Below are positions 44,700-53,754 of a stretch of DNA of 64,000 nt, one piece after another (position 1 is the stretch's first letter; every line of letters starts with the position of its first letter). The DNA comes from Pseudolabrys sp. (GTDB lineage Bacteria; Pseudomonadota; Alphaproteobacteria; Rhizobiales; Xanthobacteraceae). The notes beneath the pieces were generated by a model. It made no database searches, was not told the DNA's origin, and saw only the letters and a program-made list of their open reading frames with translations. Position numbers and translations under genes: made by a program. Location: positions 27,878 to 91,877 of the forward strand of contig SHVM01000002.1 in assembly GCA_009694265.1 (NCBI GenBank), read 5' to 3'.

Positions 44700-45548
44700 A
44701 TGGGTTTCGACGCCATCAAGGCGGCTGTTGTCGGCTTTGTCTCAGTTCATCTCGACCTGTTCAAGGCGGCGATCCTGGGCATCGTCGAAGGCCTGACCGA
44801 ATTTCTCCCCGTGTCGTCTACCGGCCATCTGCTGCTGATGGAACATTTTCTCGGCTGGGGCGACGACGCCTTCGGCAAATCCTTCGCGATCCTAATTCAG
44901 CTCGGCGCCATTCTGGCGCTGCTGACGATTTATTTCGGCCGCATCTTGGCTCTGGCGAGAGCCATGTTCACGCAATGGGCGGCGGCGCGCTTCGTCATTG
45001 GCGTGCTGCTGGCGTTCCTGCCGGCGGCGGTGATTGGCTTTCTGGCGCACGGCTTTATCAAGGAAAAGCTGTTTGACATGCGGGTCGTCTGCATCATGTT
45101 CATCGTCGGCGGATTTATTCTGCTCTGGGTCGACCGGATGAATCTGAAGCCGCGCCATTTCGAATCGACGGCGTTCTCGCTGCCGATGTATTTCGGCATC
45201 GGCGTGTTGCAGTGCCTCGCCATGATTCCCGGCGTGTCGCGTTCGGGCGCCACAATTGTAGGTGCGATGCTGTTTGGCGCCGACCGGCGCTCGGCGGCGG
45301 AATTCTCGTTCTGGCTGGCAATGCCGACCATGGTCGGCGCCTTCGCTTATGAGGCATTCAAGAGCCGCGCCGATCTGGCGAACGGCGATATTACCGCGAT
45401 CGCGGTTGGTTTCATCTTTTCGTTCATTTTCGGCTGGATCGTGGTGAAGACGTTCCTGCGCTATGTGCAGCGGCACAGCTTCGCGCTGTTTGCCTGGTGG
45501 CGCATTTTGGTCGGGAGCATCGGCGTTTACGCGATTTATTTTCTCTAA
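44700..45548 (+). CDS. uppP: Undecaprenyl-diphosphatase
   Basis: [41 protein letters not shown]. Confidence 0.98.
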   Translation: MGFDAIKAAVVGFVSVHLDLFKAAILGIVEGLTEFLPVSSTGHLLLMEHFLGWGDDAFGKSFAILIQLGAILALLTIYFGRILALARAMFTQWAAARFVIGVLLAFLPAAVIGFLAHGFIKEKLFDMRVVCIMFIVGGFILLWVDRMNLKPRHFESTAFSLPMYFGIGVLQCLAMIPGVSRSGATIVGAMLFGADRRSAAEFSFWLAMPTMVGAFAYEAFKSRADLANGDITAIAVGFIFSFIFGWIVVKTFLRYVQRHSFALFAWWRILVGSIGVYAIYFL

Positions 45549-45554
45549 TCGTCA

Positions 45555-45636
45555 CCCCCGGGCTTGACCCGGGGGTCGATCTTTTTAGAAATCATTTTTT
45601 ATGGAAGTAAGCGGGAGTGCCGGGTCAAGCCCGGCA
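45555..45636. repeat. Two oppositely oriented REP-like palindromes between convergent genes
   Basis: CCCCCGGG-cttga-CCCGGGGG (45555-45575) and TGCCGGG-tcaag-CCCGGCA (45618-45636). Confidence 0.85.
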
Positions 45637-45649
45637 ATTACACGGCAAA

Positions 45650-46624
45650 CTACGCCGCCCGGCTTCTAAACTGCCCGGCCTTGCGGAAGCGCCAGAGATA
45701 AGACGACACGATTGCCTCGATCGGCTCAGGCTCAATGCCGATGCCTTGCAGTGTACGGCCCGAGGCTTTGGCTGCGTCCGACACGATATTGTCGGCGCGC
45801 AGCAATTCGACCTGGTCGGGTGTGAGCGTCAAAGGCGGCGGCATGAATTGCAGTACCATGGCCTGCAGCTTGGCCGCGAAGAACGGAAACGGCAGCAGCA
45901 GCCGTTTGCGTTCGATGGTTGCAAGCACGTATTGCATGAGTTGCTTGAACGTCCGCTCGTCCGGGCCGCCAAGCTCGTAGATCGTGCCGCCGTTGAGCTT
46001 GCCGTCCACCGCATCGGCGATCGCCTTGGCGACATCGCCGACGAAGACGGGCTGGAAACGCGTCTGGCCGCCGCCGATGAGCGGCAGCGCCGGCGACATT
46101 CGTGCAAGGGAAGCAAAGCGGTTGAAAAAATCGTCCTCCGGCCCGAACAGAATCGACGGCCGCATGATGACAGCCTGCGGCTGCGCCGAGAGCACCAGGC
46201 GTTCGGCCGCGGCCTTGGAGCGGGCGTAATGGGCGGACGAGTTCTCGTCGGCGCCGATCGCCGACACATGCACCAGGCGCGCGCCATGGGCGCTCGCCGC
46301 CAGGGCCACCTGTTCGGCGCCATAGCTGTGAACCGAATCGAAACGCTGGCGTCCGCCTTCGGTCAGGATGCCTACCAGATTGATCAGCACCTGGGCGTCG
46401 CGCGCCGCCGCCTCCACCGAAGGGGCATGGCGCAGATTGGCCTGCACCGCGTGGATCTGGCCGACACGGCCGAGCGGCTGCAGAAAATGGGCGAGTTCGG
46501 GCCGGCGTACCGCCACCCGGATGCGGTAGTCGCGCTTGGCCAAGGCGCGCACCACGTGGCGGCCGAGAAATCCTGAGCCGCCATAGACGGTGACGAGGGT
46601 GTCTGAGTTGCTTCGGGCGGTCAT
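45650..46624 (-). CDS. NAD(P)-binding protein, complex I NDUFA9-like family
   Basis: VTVYGGSGFLGRHVVRALAKRDYRIRVAVRRPE; RPSILFGPEDDFFNRFA. Confidence 0.92.
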   Translation of the reverse strand: MTARSNSDTLVTVYGGSGFLGRHVVRALAKRDYRIRVAVRRPELAHFLQPLGRVGQIHAVQANLRHAPSVEAAARDAQVLINLVGILTEGGRQRFDSVHSYGAEQVALAASAHGARLVHVSAIGADENSSAHYARSKAAAERLVLSAQPQAVIMRPSILFGPEDDFFNRFASLARMSPALPLIGGGQTRFQPVFVGDVAKAIADAVDGKLNGGTIYELGGPDERTFKQLMQYVLATIERKRLLLPFPFFAAKLQAMVLQFMPPPLTLTPDQVELLRADNIVSDAAKASGRTLQGIGIEPEPIEAIVSSYLWRFRKAGQFRSRAA

Positions 46625-46760
46625 TCCGCGCTCTTAAGGCAAAGGGGGCTTGGCCATGCGGCAAATACAAGATCGGCCACAGGCTATATAGGGCAGGCCA
46701 AGGTGGTCAATTGGCCTTCAATTGACAAGCCGAAAGCTCCTCCGTACCTAGTCCCAACGA

Positions 46761-46845
<85 letters not shown>

Positions 46846-46879
46846 GCTTCCCGGTTCGTCGAAAGACCTCAGAAATTAG

Positions 46880-47497
46880 ATGACCATCCGTCTGCACCGC
46901 GGCGATCTGCCTGACCTCTCCGCTTACAAAAAGGCGGTGGCGATCGATACCGAGACCATGGGGCTCGACCCGCGCCGCGACCGGCTCTGCGTAGTGCAGC
47001 TCTCGCCCGGCGACGGCTCGGCCGACGTGGTCCAGATCGCGGCCGGGCAGAAAAAGGCGCCCAATATCGAAAAGCTGCTCGCCGACAAATCGATCGTCAA
47101 GCTGTTCCACTTTGCGCGCTTCGATCTCGGCATGCTGGCCAAGGCCTTCGGCGTGATGGCCGAGCCGGTCTATTGCACCAAGATCGCCTCGCGGCTCGCC
47201 CGCACCTATACCGACAAGCATGGGCTTAAGGACCTGACGCGCGAGGTGCTCGGCATCGATCTATCGAAGCAGCAGCAATCGTCCGACTGGGGCGCCGACG
47301 CGCTCTCTGACGCGCAAGTGTCCTATGCGGCGACCGACGTGCTGCACCTGCATGCGCTCAAGGAAAAGCTCGACGCGATGCTGGCGCGCGAAGGGCGCGC
47401 CGAACTGGCCGCGGCCTGTTTCCGCTTCCTGCCTGACCGGGTGCGGCTCGATCTCGGCGGCTGGGAGGCCGAGGATATTTTTTCGCATTCGGCCTGA
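46880..47497 (+). CDS. Ribonuclease D-like 3'-5' exonuclease
   Basis: VAIDTETMGLDPRRDRLCVVQLS (DEDD), FHFARFDLGML, YAATDVLHL. Confidence 0.93.
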   Translation: MTIRLHRGDLPDLSAYKKAVAIDTETMGLDPRRDRLCVVQLSPGDGSADVVQIAAGQKKAPNIEKLLADKSIVKLFHFARFDLGMLAKAFGVMAEPVYCTKIASRLARTYTDKHGLKDLTREVLGIDLSKQQQSSDWGADALSDAQVSYAATDVLHLHALKEKLDAMLAREGRAELAAACFRFLPDRVRLDLGGWEAEDIFSHSA

Positions 47498-47655
47498 GCC
47501 GCAGGGGGCCAGGCGCGCTATTCTAAGCCGTTGGTTTGCTGCTGTTATTGGTAAACGCCGCTATTTGCATAAGGCCCTGCTTTTTTGCCGCGTAGGGGCC
47601 ATATTCGCAGGGCACAGGTTGCGTTGATCCAATCTGACGTCATCAACCTCATAGA

Positions 47656-48369
47656 ATGAACCGTGTGATCACAGCCAGAACCGATCCACAGACCGCGCGC
47701 GCTTACTGGACCATGAGCCGAGGAGACAGCGCGCGCGCCTTTCGCTCAGCCCGCCGTCACAGCCGCGCGGTGCGCGTCATGCGCATTGCCATTCCGCTCG
47801 CGGTGATACTGGGGCTCACCGGTATTTCGCTGATCACCTATTTCAATCCGCTGCGCGTGCTCGCCAAGCTGCCGATTAATATGAATGATCTCGTCGTCTC
47901 CGGCACCAAGATCACCATGGAGAAGCCGCGCCTGTCCGGCTTCACGAAAGATGCGCGCTCCTATGAATTCACCGCCGAGGCAGCGGCGCAGGATCTGACC
48001 AAGCCGGACATTGTTGAATTGCGCAATATCCATGCGAAGCTGGAGATGCAGGACAAGAGCGTGATGGAAATGTCCGCGGTCACCGGCATCTATAATACCA
48101 AGCAAGAAATCCTCAAGCTCGAGCGCGACATCGTGCTCACCTCCTCCGGCGGCAACAAGGGCCGCCTAAGCGAGGCCACTATCGATGTCCGTAAGGGCAG
48201 TGTCGTATCCGACCAGCCGGTCGAACTGGAATTTTTGCAAGGCATACTCAATGCCAACCGGCTGGAGGTCGTCGATTCCGGCGATCTGGTGCGCTTCCAC
48301 GGCGGCGTGGACATGATGTTGATGCTCAACGATACCCCTTTGCCCAAATCGAAAACCGGCACGCCATGA
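47656..48369 (+). CDS. lptC: LPS export periplasmic/IM protein LptC
   Basis: N-terminal TM; GTKITMEKPRLSGFTKDARSYEFTAEAAAQD; overlaps lptA. Confidence 0.92.
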   Translation: MNRVITARTDPQTARAYWTMSRGDSARAFRSARRHSRAVRVMRIAIPLAVILGLTGISLITYFNPLRVLAKLPINMNDLVVSGTKITMEKPRLSGFTKDARSYEFTAEAAAQDLTKPDIVELRNIHAKLEMQDKSVMEMSAVTGIYNTKQEILKLERDIVLTSSGGNKGRLSEATIDVRKGSVVSDQPVELEFLQGILNANRLEVVDSGDLVRFHGGVDMMLMLNDTPLPKSKTGTP

Positions 48370-49049
48370 ACGCGATCCGCAGGTTTAGCTCGCTGCTTAT
48401 GATCGGTGCTGCGCTGGCTGCGGCTGCGGCCTTGTCCGGCGCAAACCTGTATGCGCAGCCGGTATCGAAAGGGCCACCGAACGCGCTGCAAGGTTTTTCG
48501 CAGAACCGCGACCAGCCGGTGCATATCGAGTCAGCAACGCTGGAAGTGCGCGACAAGGATAAAGTGGCGACCTTCAGCGGCAATGTGAAGGTGACGCAGG
48601 GCGATACCATTATGCGCTGCAAGACGCTGCTGGTGTTCTACGACCAGGACGACATGAACGCCGACAATGCCAAGAACCCGGGCAAATCCTTGCAGGCGGC
48701 GACGCCCGGTCCCGGCGGTCAGCAGAAGATCAAGCGGCTGGAAGCACGCGGCAGCGTGGTGGTGACGCAGAAGGATCAGACCGCCACCGGCGAGCTCGGC
48801 ATATTCGAGATGAAGACCAATACCGTCACGCTCACCGGGAACGTGATGATGACGCAGGGGCAGAATGTGCTGCGTGGCGATCGGCTGATCGTCGATCTGA
48901 CCACCAGTGTGTCGCGGGTGGAATCAGGCAAGGATGGCCAGGGCCGGGTTCAGGGTCTGTTTCTGCCAGGCGGCGCGGGTCCCGATCTCAAGCCGGGCGG
49001 CGGTGGCGCGCAGGCGCCGCGGCCGGCCCCGGTGCGGCCCTTCAATTGA
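48366..49049 (+). CDS. lptA: LPS transport periplasmic protein LptA
   Basis: QPVHIESATLEVRDKDKVATFSGNVKVTQGDTIMRCKTLLVFY; LTGNVMMTQGQNVLRGDRLIVDL. Confidence 0.95.
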   Translation: MNAIRRFSSLLMIGAALAAAAALSGANLYAQPVSKGPPNALQGFSQNRDQPVHIESATLEVRDKDKVATFSGNVKVTQGDTIMRCKTLLVFYDQDDMNADNAKNPGKSLQAATPGPGGQQKIKRLEARGSVVVTQKDQTATGELGIFEMKTNTVTLTGNVMMTQGQNVLRGDRLIVDLTTSVSRVESGKDGQGRVQGLFLPGGAGPDLKPGGGGAQAPRPAPVRPFN

Positions 49050-49125
49050 TCTGGAACGCTGCCCCGAGGAATCAGCTAATGTCGCGCGCTCAAGCAAATA
49101 GCTCCCTGCGCCGCGAGGTCGCCCG

Positions 49126-50049
49126 TTGAATATCCTCTCGCTGTTTCGGCGCCGGTCGCCACGCACCCGCCGCGCCATGACGCCGGCCGAAATACGGCAG
49201 CAACAGGCGGCCGCGGCGAATGCGCAATCGGTGCAAACTCTGCAATCGGCGCGTCAGACCAGTTCGGCCGCGCAGCAGCAGGCGGTCAACCGGCCGCGAC
49301 GCGACGCTGACAGCCGCCAAACCGCCCGTCACTATCTCGCCGCGCATGGTGTGGAGAAGAGCTTCGGCGGCCGCACCGTCGTCAAGGGCGTCACGCTTTA
49401 TGTGCGGCGGGGCGAAGCGGTGGGCCTGCTCGGGCCGAACGGCGCCGGCAAGACTACGGTATTCTACATGATTACCGGGCTGATCAAGGCGGATCGCGGC
49501 CGCATCGAACTCGACGGCTACGACGTCACTGCGTTGCCGATGTATCAGCGCGCGCGGCTCGGCATCGGTTACCTGCCGCAGGAGGCCTCGATCTTTCGTG
49601 GCCTGAATGTGGAGGAAAATATCCGCTCCGTGCTCGAAGTGGTGGAGCCGGATCGCCGACGCCGCGAAGCCAATCTCAATGCGCTGCTTGAGGAATTCAA
49701 CATCGCGCGCTTGCGCAAGACGCCGACCATCGCGCTCTCCGGCGGCGAGCGCCGCCGCGTCGAGATCGCGCGTGCGCTGGCGACGCGGCCGAGCTACATG
49801 CTGCTCGACGAGCCGTTTGCCGGCATCGACCCGATCGCAGTCGGCGACATCCAGGCACTGGTGCGGCATTTGACCAACCGCGGCATCGGCGTGTTGATCA
49901 CCGACCACAATGTGCGCGAGACGCTCGGCCTCACGGACCGCGCCTACATCATCTATTCCGGCGAAGTGCTGATGGAGGGCCGGGCCGAGGACATCGTCAA
50001 CAATCCCGATGTGCGCCGGCTCTATCTGGGCGAGGAATTCCGACTCTAG
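49126..50049 (+). CDS. lptB: LPS export ABC transporter ATP-binding protein LptB
   Basis: GLLGPNGAGKTTVFYMITGL; LSGGERRRVEIARALA; LLDEPFAGIDPIAV. Confidence 0.98.
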   Translation: MNILSLFRRRSPRTRRAMTPAEIRQQQAAAANAQSVQTLQSARQTSSAAQQQAVNRPRRDADSRQTARHYLAAHGVEKSFGGRTVVKGVTLYVRRGEAVGLLGPNGAGKTTVFYMITGLIKADRGRIELDGYDVTALPMYQRARLGIGYLPQEASIFRGLNVEENIRSVLEVVEPDRRRREANLNALLEEFNIARLRKTPTIALSGGERRRVEIARALATRPSYMLLDEPFAGIDPIAVGDIQALVRHLTNRGIGVLITDHNVRETLGLTDRAYIIYSGEVLMEGRAEDIVNNPDVRRLYLGEEFRL

Positions 50050-50174
50050 TTTCGCGCGCGAATCGCACAATATTTGTGCATTGCCGCAATGCGGAATCGC
50101 TTATCGCTGGCGCGCAAGACCTGCTATAGTCAAAAACAAGCAAGAATCGGACCAGTTTCCGCCGGGAAACCGCT

Positions 50175-51704
50175 ATGGCGTTGTCGCAAAGACTAGAGTT
50201 TCGCCAGACCCAAGCCCTGGTGATGACGCCGCAGCTGATGCAAGCCATCAAGCTGCTGCAGCTCTCCAGCCTTGATCTGGCCGCCTATGTGGAGGGCGAA
50301 CTCGAGCGCAATCCGCTGCTGGAGCGTGCCGAGGCCGACGATACGCCGGCCGCCGGCACCGAGCCCGAAGCCGCTACATCCGAGCGCGACGAGGATACCG
50401 CGCCCACCGCCGATTGGATCGGCGAGGATCTCGAGACCAACCGCGCCTCCATGGAGCAAGGGCTCGGCACCGAGCTTGAGAACGTATTTCCCGACGATGG
50501 CGGCGAAAAAACCTCAGCCGTCGAAACCCCGCCGCCGGCCTATTCTGAATGGTCGGGCGTTGGCTCCGGCGGGTCCGAGGACTCAAGCTACAATCTCGAA
50601 TCGTTTGTGACGGCCGAGATCACCCTTGCCGATCATCTCGCCAAACAGATGGCGCTGGCGATTTCCGACCCGGCCAGCCGCATGATCGGGCAATACCTGG
50701 TCGATATGGTGGATGAGACCGGCTACCTTTCCGGCGATCTCGACACCGTCGCGGAGAAACTCGGCGCGCCGCGCAGCGCCGTCGAAGCCGTGCGCGCGGT
50801 TCTGCAAACGCTCGATCCGCCCGGCGTGTGCGCGCGCAATCTCACCGAATGTCTCACCCTGCAGCTCAAGGAGCGCGACCGCTTCGACCCGGCGATGCAG
50901 GCGCTGGTCGCGCATCTCGATCTGTTGGCCAAGCGCGACCTTGCCGCCTTGCGACGCCTGTGCGCCGTCAGCGACGAAGATCTCACCGACATGATCGCCG
51001 AGATCCGCAATCTCAATCCCAAGCCAGGATTGGCCTTCGGCTCGACGTTGGTGCAGCCGATTGTCCCCGATGTTTATGTACGGGCGGCGCCGGACGGCAG
51101 CTGGCAGGTGGAACTCAATTCCGACACGCTGCCGAAAGTCCTTATTAGTCAAAGATATTACGCGCAAGTGTCGAAGACCACGCGCAACGACAAAGACAAA
51201 TCCTATCTCGCCGATTGTTTGCAGACCGCGACCTGGCTGGTGCGCGCGCTCGATCAACGGGCGAAAACAATTCTCAAAGTGTCGAGCGAAATCGTGCGCC
51301 AGCAGGACGGGTTCTTCACCAAAGGCGTGCAGCACCTGCGGCCGCTCAATCTCAAGACCGTCGCCGACGCCATCAGCATGCACGAGTCCACGGTGTCACG
51401 TGTGACCGCCAACAAGTACATGGCCACCAGCCGCGGCATCTTCGAACTGAAATATTTCTTCACCTCCTCGATCGCGGCTTCCGACGGCGGCGAAGCGCAC
51501 TCCGCAGAATCGGTGCGCCATCGCATCCGCCAATTGATCGACCTTGAGACGGCGGTCGACGTGCTCTCGGACGATACGATTGTCGACAAGCTGCGCGAGG
51601 CCGGCATCGATATAGCACGCCGCACGGTTGCCAAGTACCGCGAGGCGATGCGCATTCCGTCCTCGGTGCAACGCCGGCGCGAGAAGCAGGCGGCCAGCGC
51701 CTAG
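50175..51704 (+). CDS. rpoN: RNA polymerase sigma-54 factor
   Basis: QRLEFRQTQALVMTPQLMQAIKLLQLSSLDL; RRTVAKYREAMRIPSSVQRR RpoN box. Confidence 0.99.
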   Translation: MALSQRLEFRQTQALVMTPQLMQAIKLLQLSSLDLAAYVEGELERNPLLERAEADDTPAAGTEPEAATSERDEDTAPTADWIGEDLETNRASMEQGLGTELENVFPDDGGEKTSAVETPPPAYSEWSGVGSGGSEDSSYNLESFVTAEITLADHLAKQMALAISDPASRMIGQYLVDMVDETGYLSGDLDTVAEKLGAPRSAVEAVRAVLQTLDPPGVCARNLTECLTLQLKERDRFDPAMQALVAHLDLLAKRDLAALRRLCAVSDEDLTDMIAEIRNLNPKPGLAFGSTLVQPIVPDVYVRAAPDGSWQVELNSDTLPKVLISQRYYAQVSKTTRNDKDKSYLADCLQTATWLVRALDQRAKTILKVSSEIVRQQDGFFTKGVQHLRPLNLKTVADAISMHESTVSRVTANKYMATSRGIFELKYFFTSSIAASDGGEAHSAESVRHRIRQLIDLETAVDVLSDDTIVDKLREAGIDIARRTVAKYREAMRIPSSVQRRREKQAASA

Positions 51705-51800
51705 ACAACTTGACGGCCGGAACTTTTCCAAGCTGAAATGTTTAGCCGGTTGCGATCATGATGCGGCAGCAGGCCCGCGCCCGACAGGGAGGCAGATTCC

Positions 51801-52113
51801 ATGCCTTTGCGCGTTTCGGGAAAGAACATCAATATCGGCACGGCTCTTCAGCAGCCGAATTACCGATCGTGTCGAAGAGGCGACATCGAAATATTTTCGC
51901 GGCGGCTATTCCGGACATGCCACCGTCGGCAAAGATGGCTTCGGTTTTCGCACAGAATGCGTGTTGCATCTGGATTCCGGCGCCATGCTGGAAGCCGAGG
52001 GAATGGCGGCCGACGCTTATGACAGCGTCGAGCAGGCCTCGGTCCGTATTGAAAAGCAGTTGCGCCGCTATAAGCGCCGCCGCAAAGACCAGCAGGGCCG
52101 GCGCGGCGGCTGA
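51801..52113 (+). pseudogene. hpf: Ribosome hibernation promoting factor HPF, frame-shifted and lacking C-terminal domain
   Basis: MPLRVSGKNINIGTAL (frame of 51801) continues as RITDRVEEATSKYFRGGYSGHATVGKDGFGFRTECVLHLDSGAMLEAEG in the next frame; rpoN-hpf-ptsN order. Confidence 0.85.
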
Positions 52114-52253
52114 ATATCCTGATATGCAAGAAAAAACGCCAGATGTTGCCTAGCCACGCCCATTGACGCCGCCGCCGACCGCTCTATAAGGACCGCGACC
52201 TTCCACATCCCTATACAAGTCCGCGCTGTCATTTTCGATCATTGGACATGTCC

Positions 52254-52718
52254 ATGACGCTCACCGATCTCGTCGCGCCGAACGCGATTCTTCCGGCGCT
52301 CAAGGTCAACGGTAAAAAGCAAGCGATCCAGGAGCTGGCCGCCCGCGCGGCCGAGCTCACGGGTCAGAGCGAACGTGCGATTCTGGAAATTCTGCTGCAG
52401 CGTGAGAAGCTCGGTTCCACTGCGGTCGGCAATGGCGTGGCTATTCCGCACGGCAAGCTGGCAAAGCTCGGCCGCCTGTTCGGCTTGTTCGCGCGGCTGG
52501 AACGGCCGATCGATTTCGAGGCGCTCGACAGCCAGCCGGTGGATCTGATTTTTCTGCTGCTGGCGCCTGAAGCCGCCGGCGCCGATCACCTCAAGGCGTT
52601 GGCGCGCGTCGCGCGGCTGCTGCGCGATCCGGAAATCGCGCGTAAGCTGCGCGAATCACGCGATGCCGACGCGCTCTACGCCGTGCTGGCCATGCCGGCG
52701 GCAAGCAGCGCGGCTTAA
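52254..52718 (+). CDS. ptsN: PTS IIA-like nitrogen regulatory protein
   Basis: LQREKLGSTAVGNGVAIPHGKLAKLGRLFGLFARLERPIDFEALDSQPVDLIFLLLAPE. Confidence 0.97.
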   Translation: MTLTDLVAPNAILPALKVNGKKQAIQELAARAAELTGQSERAILEILLQREKLGSTAVGNGVAIPHGKLAKLGRLFGLFARLERPIDFEALDSQPVDLIFLLLAPEAAGADHLKALARVARLLRDPEIARKLRESRDADALYAVLAMPAASSAA

Positions 52719-52731
52719 GCCTCTTTAATAG

Positions 52732-52784
52732 AATTAAAAGGCGTCGCGGCCGGGCTTACCCGGATGCGACGCCTTTAATTTTTC
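52732..52784. terminator. Bidirectional rho-independent terminator between ptsN and DUF1150 gene
   Basis: AAAGGCGTCGC / GCGACGCCTTT arms flanked by A- and T-rich tracts. Confidence 0.85.
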
Positions 52785-52807
52785 AATGCGATTTATTGGG
52801 CGCAGCT

Positions 52808-53083
52808 TTAATGCACGCTCACCGCCTCGAGCTCCTGGCTCCAGGCATTGGCGAGGGCTGCTTCGCGCGTGTCGGTCAGCATGATCGGCGTGCCGTCGGC
52901 CGCATGCAGGGCGAACAGCTTGATCCCGGGCTCGATCTTCGGCGCCTGCGGAAACAGATGCGCGACATCCTCGGAGCGGATCGCCCTGACATAGGCCAGA
53001 CGGCCATCGCCGAGATGCGCCAGCGCTTCCTGCGTGATCGCAGGATGAGCCATATTCGGTTCAATCGTCTTTTCGTTAGTCAT
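52808..53083 (-). CDS. DUF1150 family protein
   Basis: ALAHLGDGRLAYVRAIRSEDVAHLFPQAPKIEPGIKLFALHAADGTPIMLTDTREAALANAW. Confidence 0.88.
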   Translation of the reverse strand: MTNEKTIEPNMAHPAITQEALAHLGDGRLAYVRAIRSEDVAHLFPQAPKIEPGIKLFALHAADGTPIMLTDTREAALANAWSQELEAVSVH

Positions 53084-53144
53084 GGCCCTCGACTCCTTTT
53101 CCAATGAACGCTTTACGCGGTCGAGTCCTGTTGTCCTGAGTTCG

Positions 53145-53570
53145 TCATTCCAGCTCGTTGATCGAGATTGTCTTCACGATCCGTTCGGCTTGCGGCCGCA
53201 CCAGATCGATCGACAACAGCCCGTTCTTCAAGTCAGCGCCGAGAACCTCCATGCCGTCCGCCAGCACGAAGGTGCGCTGGAATTGGCGCGCGGCGATGCC
53301 GCGGTGGAGATACTGACGGCTCTTGTCATCCTGCTGCCGCCCGCGAATCACCAACTGACTTTCCTCGATGCTGACATCGAGCTGGTCGCGGGTGAAGCCG
53401 GCGACCGCAAGCGTGATGTGCAGCCGTTCCGGGTTTTGCCCATCGCGCGCCAGCCGTTCGATGTTGTAGGGCGGGTAGCCGTCGGAGCCCTTGGCGACAC
53501 GGTCGAGCACGCGCTCAATCTCGTCGAAGCCCAGCAGGAACGGACTGGATAGTGACGGAACTCGTGACAT
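53145..53570 (-). CDS. Small heat shock protein Hsp20 family
   Basis: GYPPYNIERLARDGQNPERLHITLAVAGFTRDQLDVSIEESQLVIRGRQ...YLHRGIAARQFQRTFVLAD. Confidence 0.96.
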   Translation of the reverse strand: MSRVPSLSSPFLLGFDEIERVLDRVAKGSDGYPPYNIERLARDGQNPERLHITLAVAGFTRDQLDVSIEESQLVIRGRQQDDKSRQYLHRGIAARQFQRTFVLADGMEVLGADLKNGLLSIDLVRPQAERIVKTISINELE

Positions 53571-53650
53571 GGTCTCAAAGCCCTTGTTCGAAGCGACTTT
53601 GACGGGGCCCCTTGCGGGCGCCCCACCAGACGGCACCTGCCGTCCGGATT
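53571..53650 (-). promoter_or_regulatory. Candidate ROSE-like RNA thermometer in hsp20 5'UTR
   Basis: Leader has strong GC hairpin with gcaa loop and SD-proximal imperfect hairpin AAAGUCGCUU-cgaac-AAGGGCUUU carrying U(U/C)GCU. Confidence 0.55.
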
Positions 53651-53655
53651 GCTTT

Positions 53656-53685
53656 AATATGGGCAGGGCAGGTTAAAGGTTCAAG
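53656..53685 (-). promoter_or_regulatory. RpoH-type promoter for hsp20
   Basis: Minus strand: CTTGAA-N16-CCCATATT. Confidence 0.6.
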
Positions 53686-53754
53686 AACAAGGAGAATCCG
53701 GCCTTATTTCGCCTGCGCTTGCGGCTGTATATTCGGCCGCTGTTCGGAGGTTTC

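Noticed and set aside
51842-51853. Firm call of programmed +1 frameshifting in hpf
   Set aside because: CUU-C is slip-capable, but there is no in-frame stop at the site or strong upstream SD, and the missing C-terminal domain favours decay.
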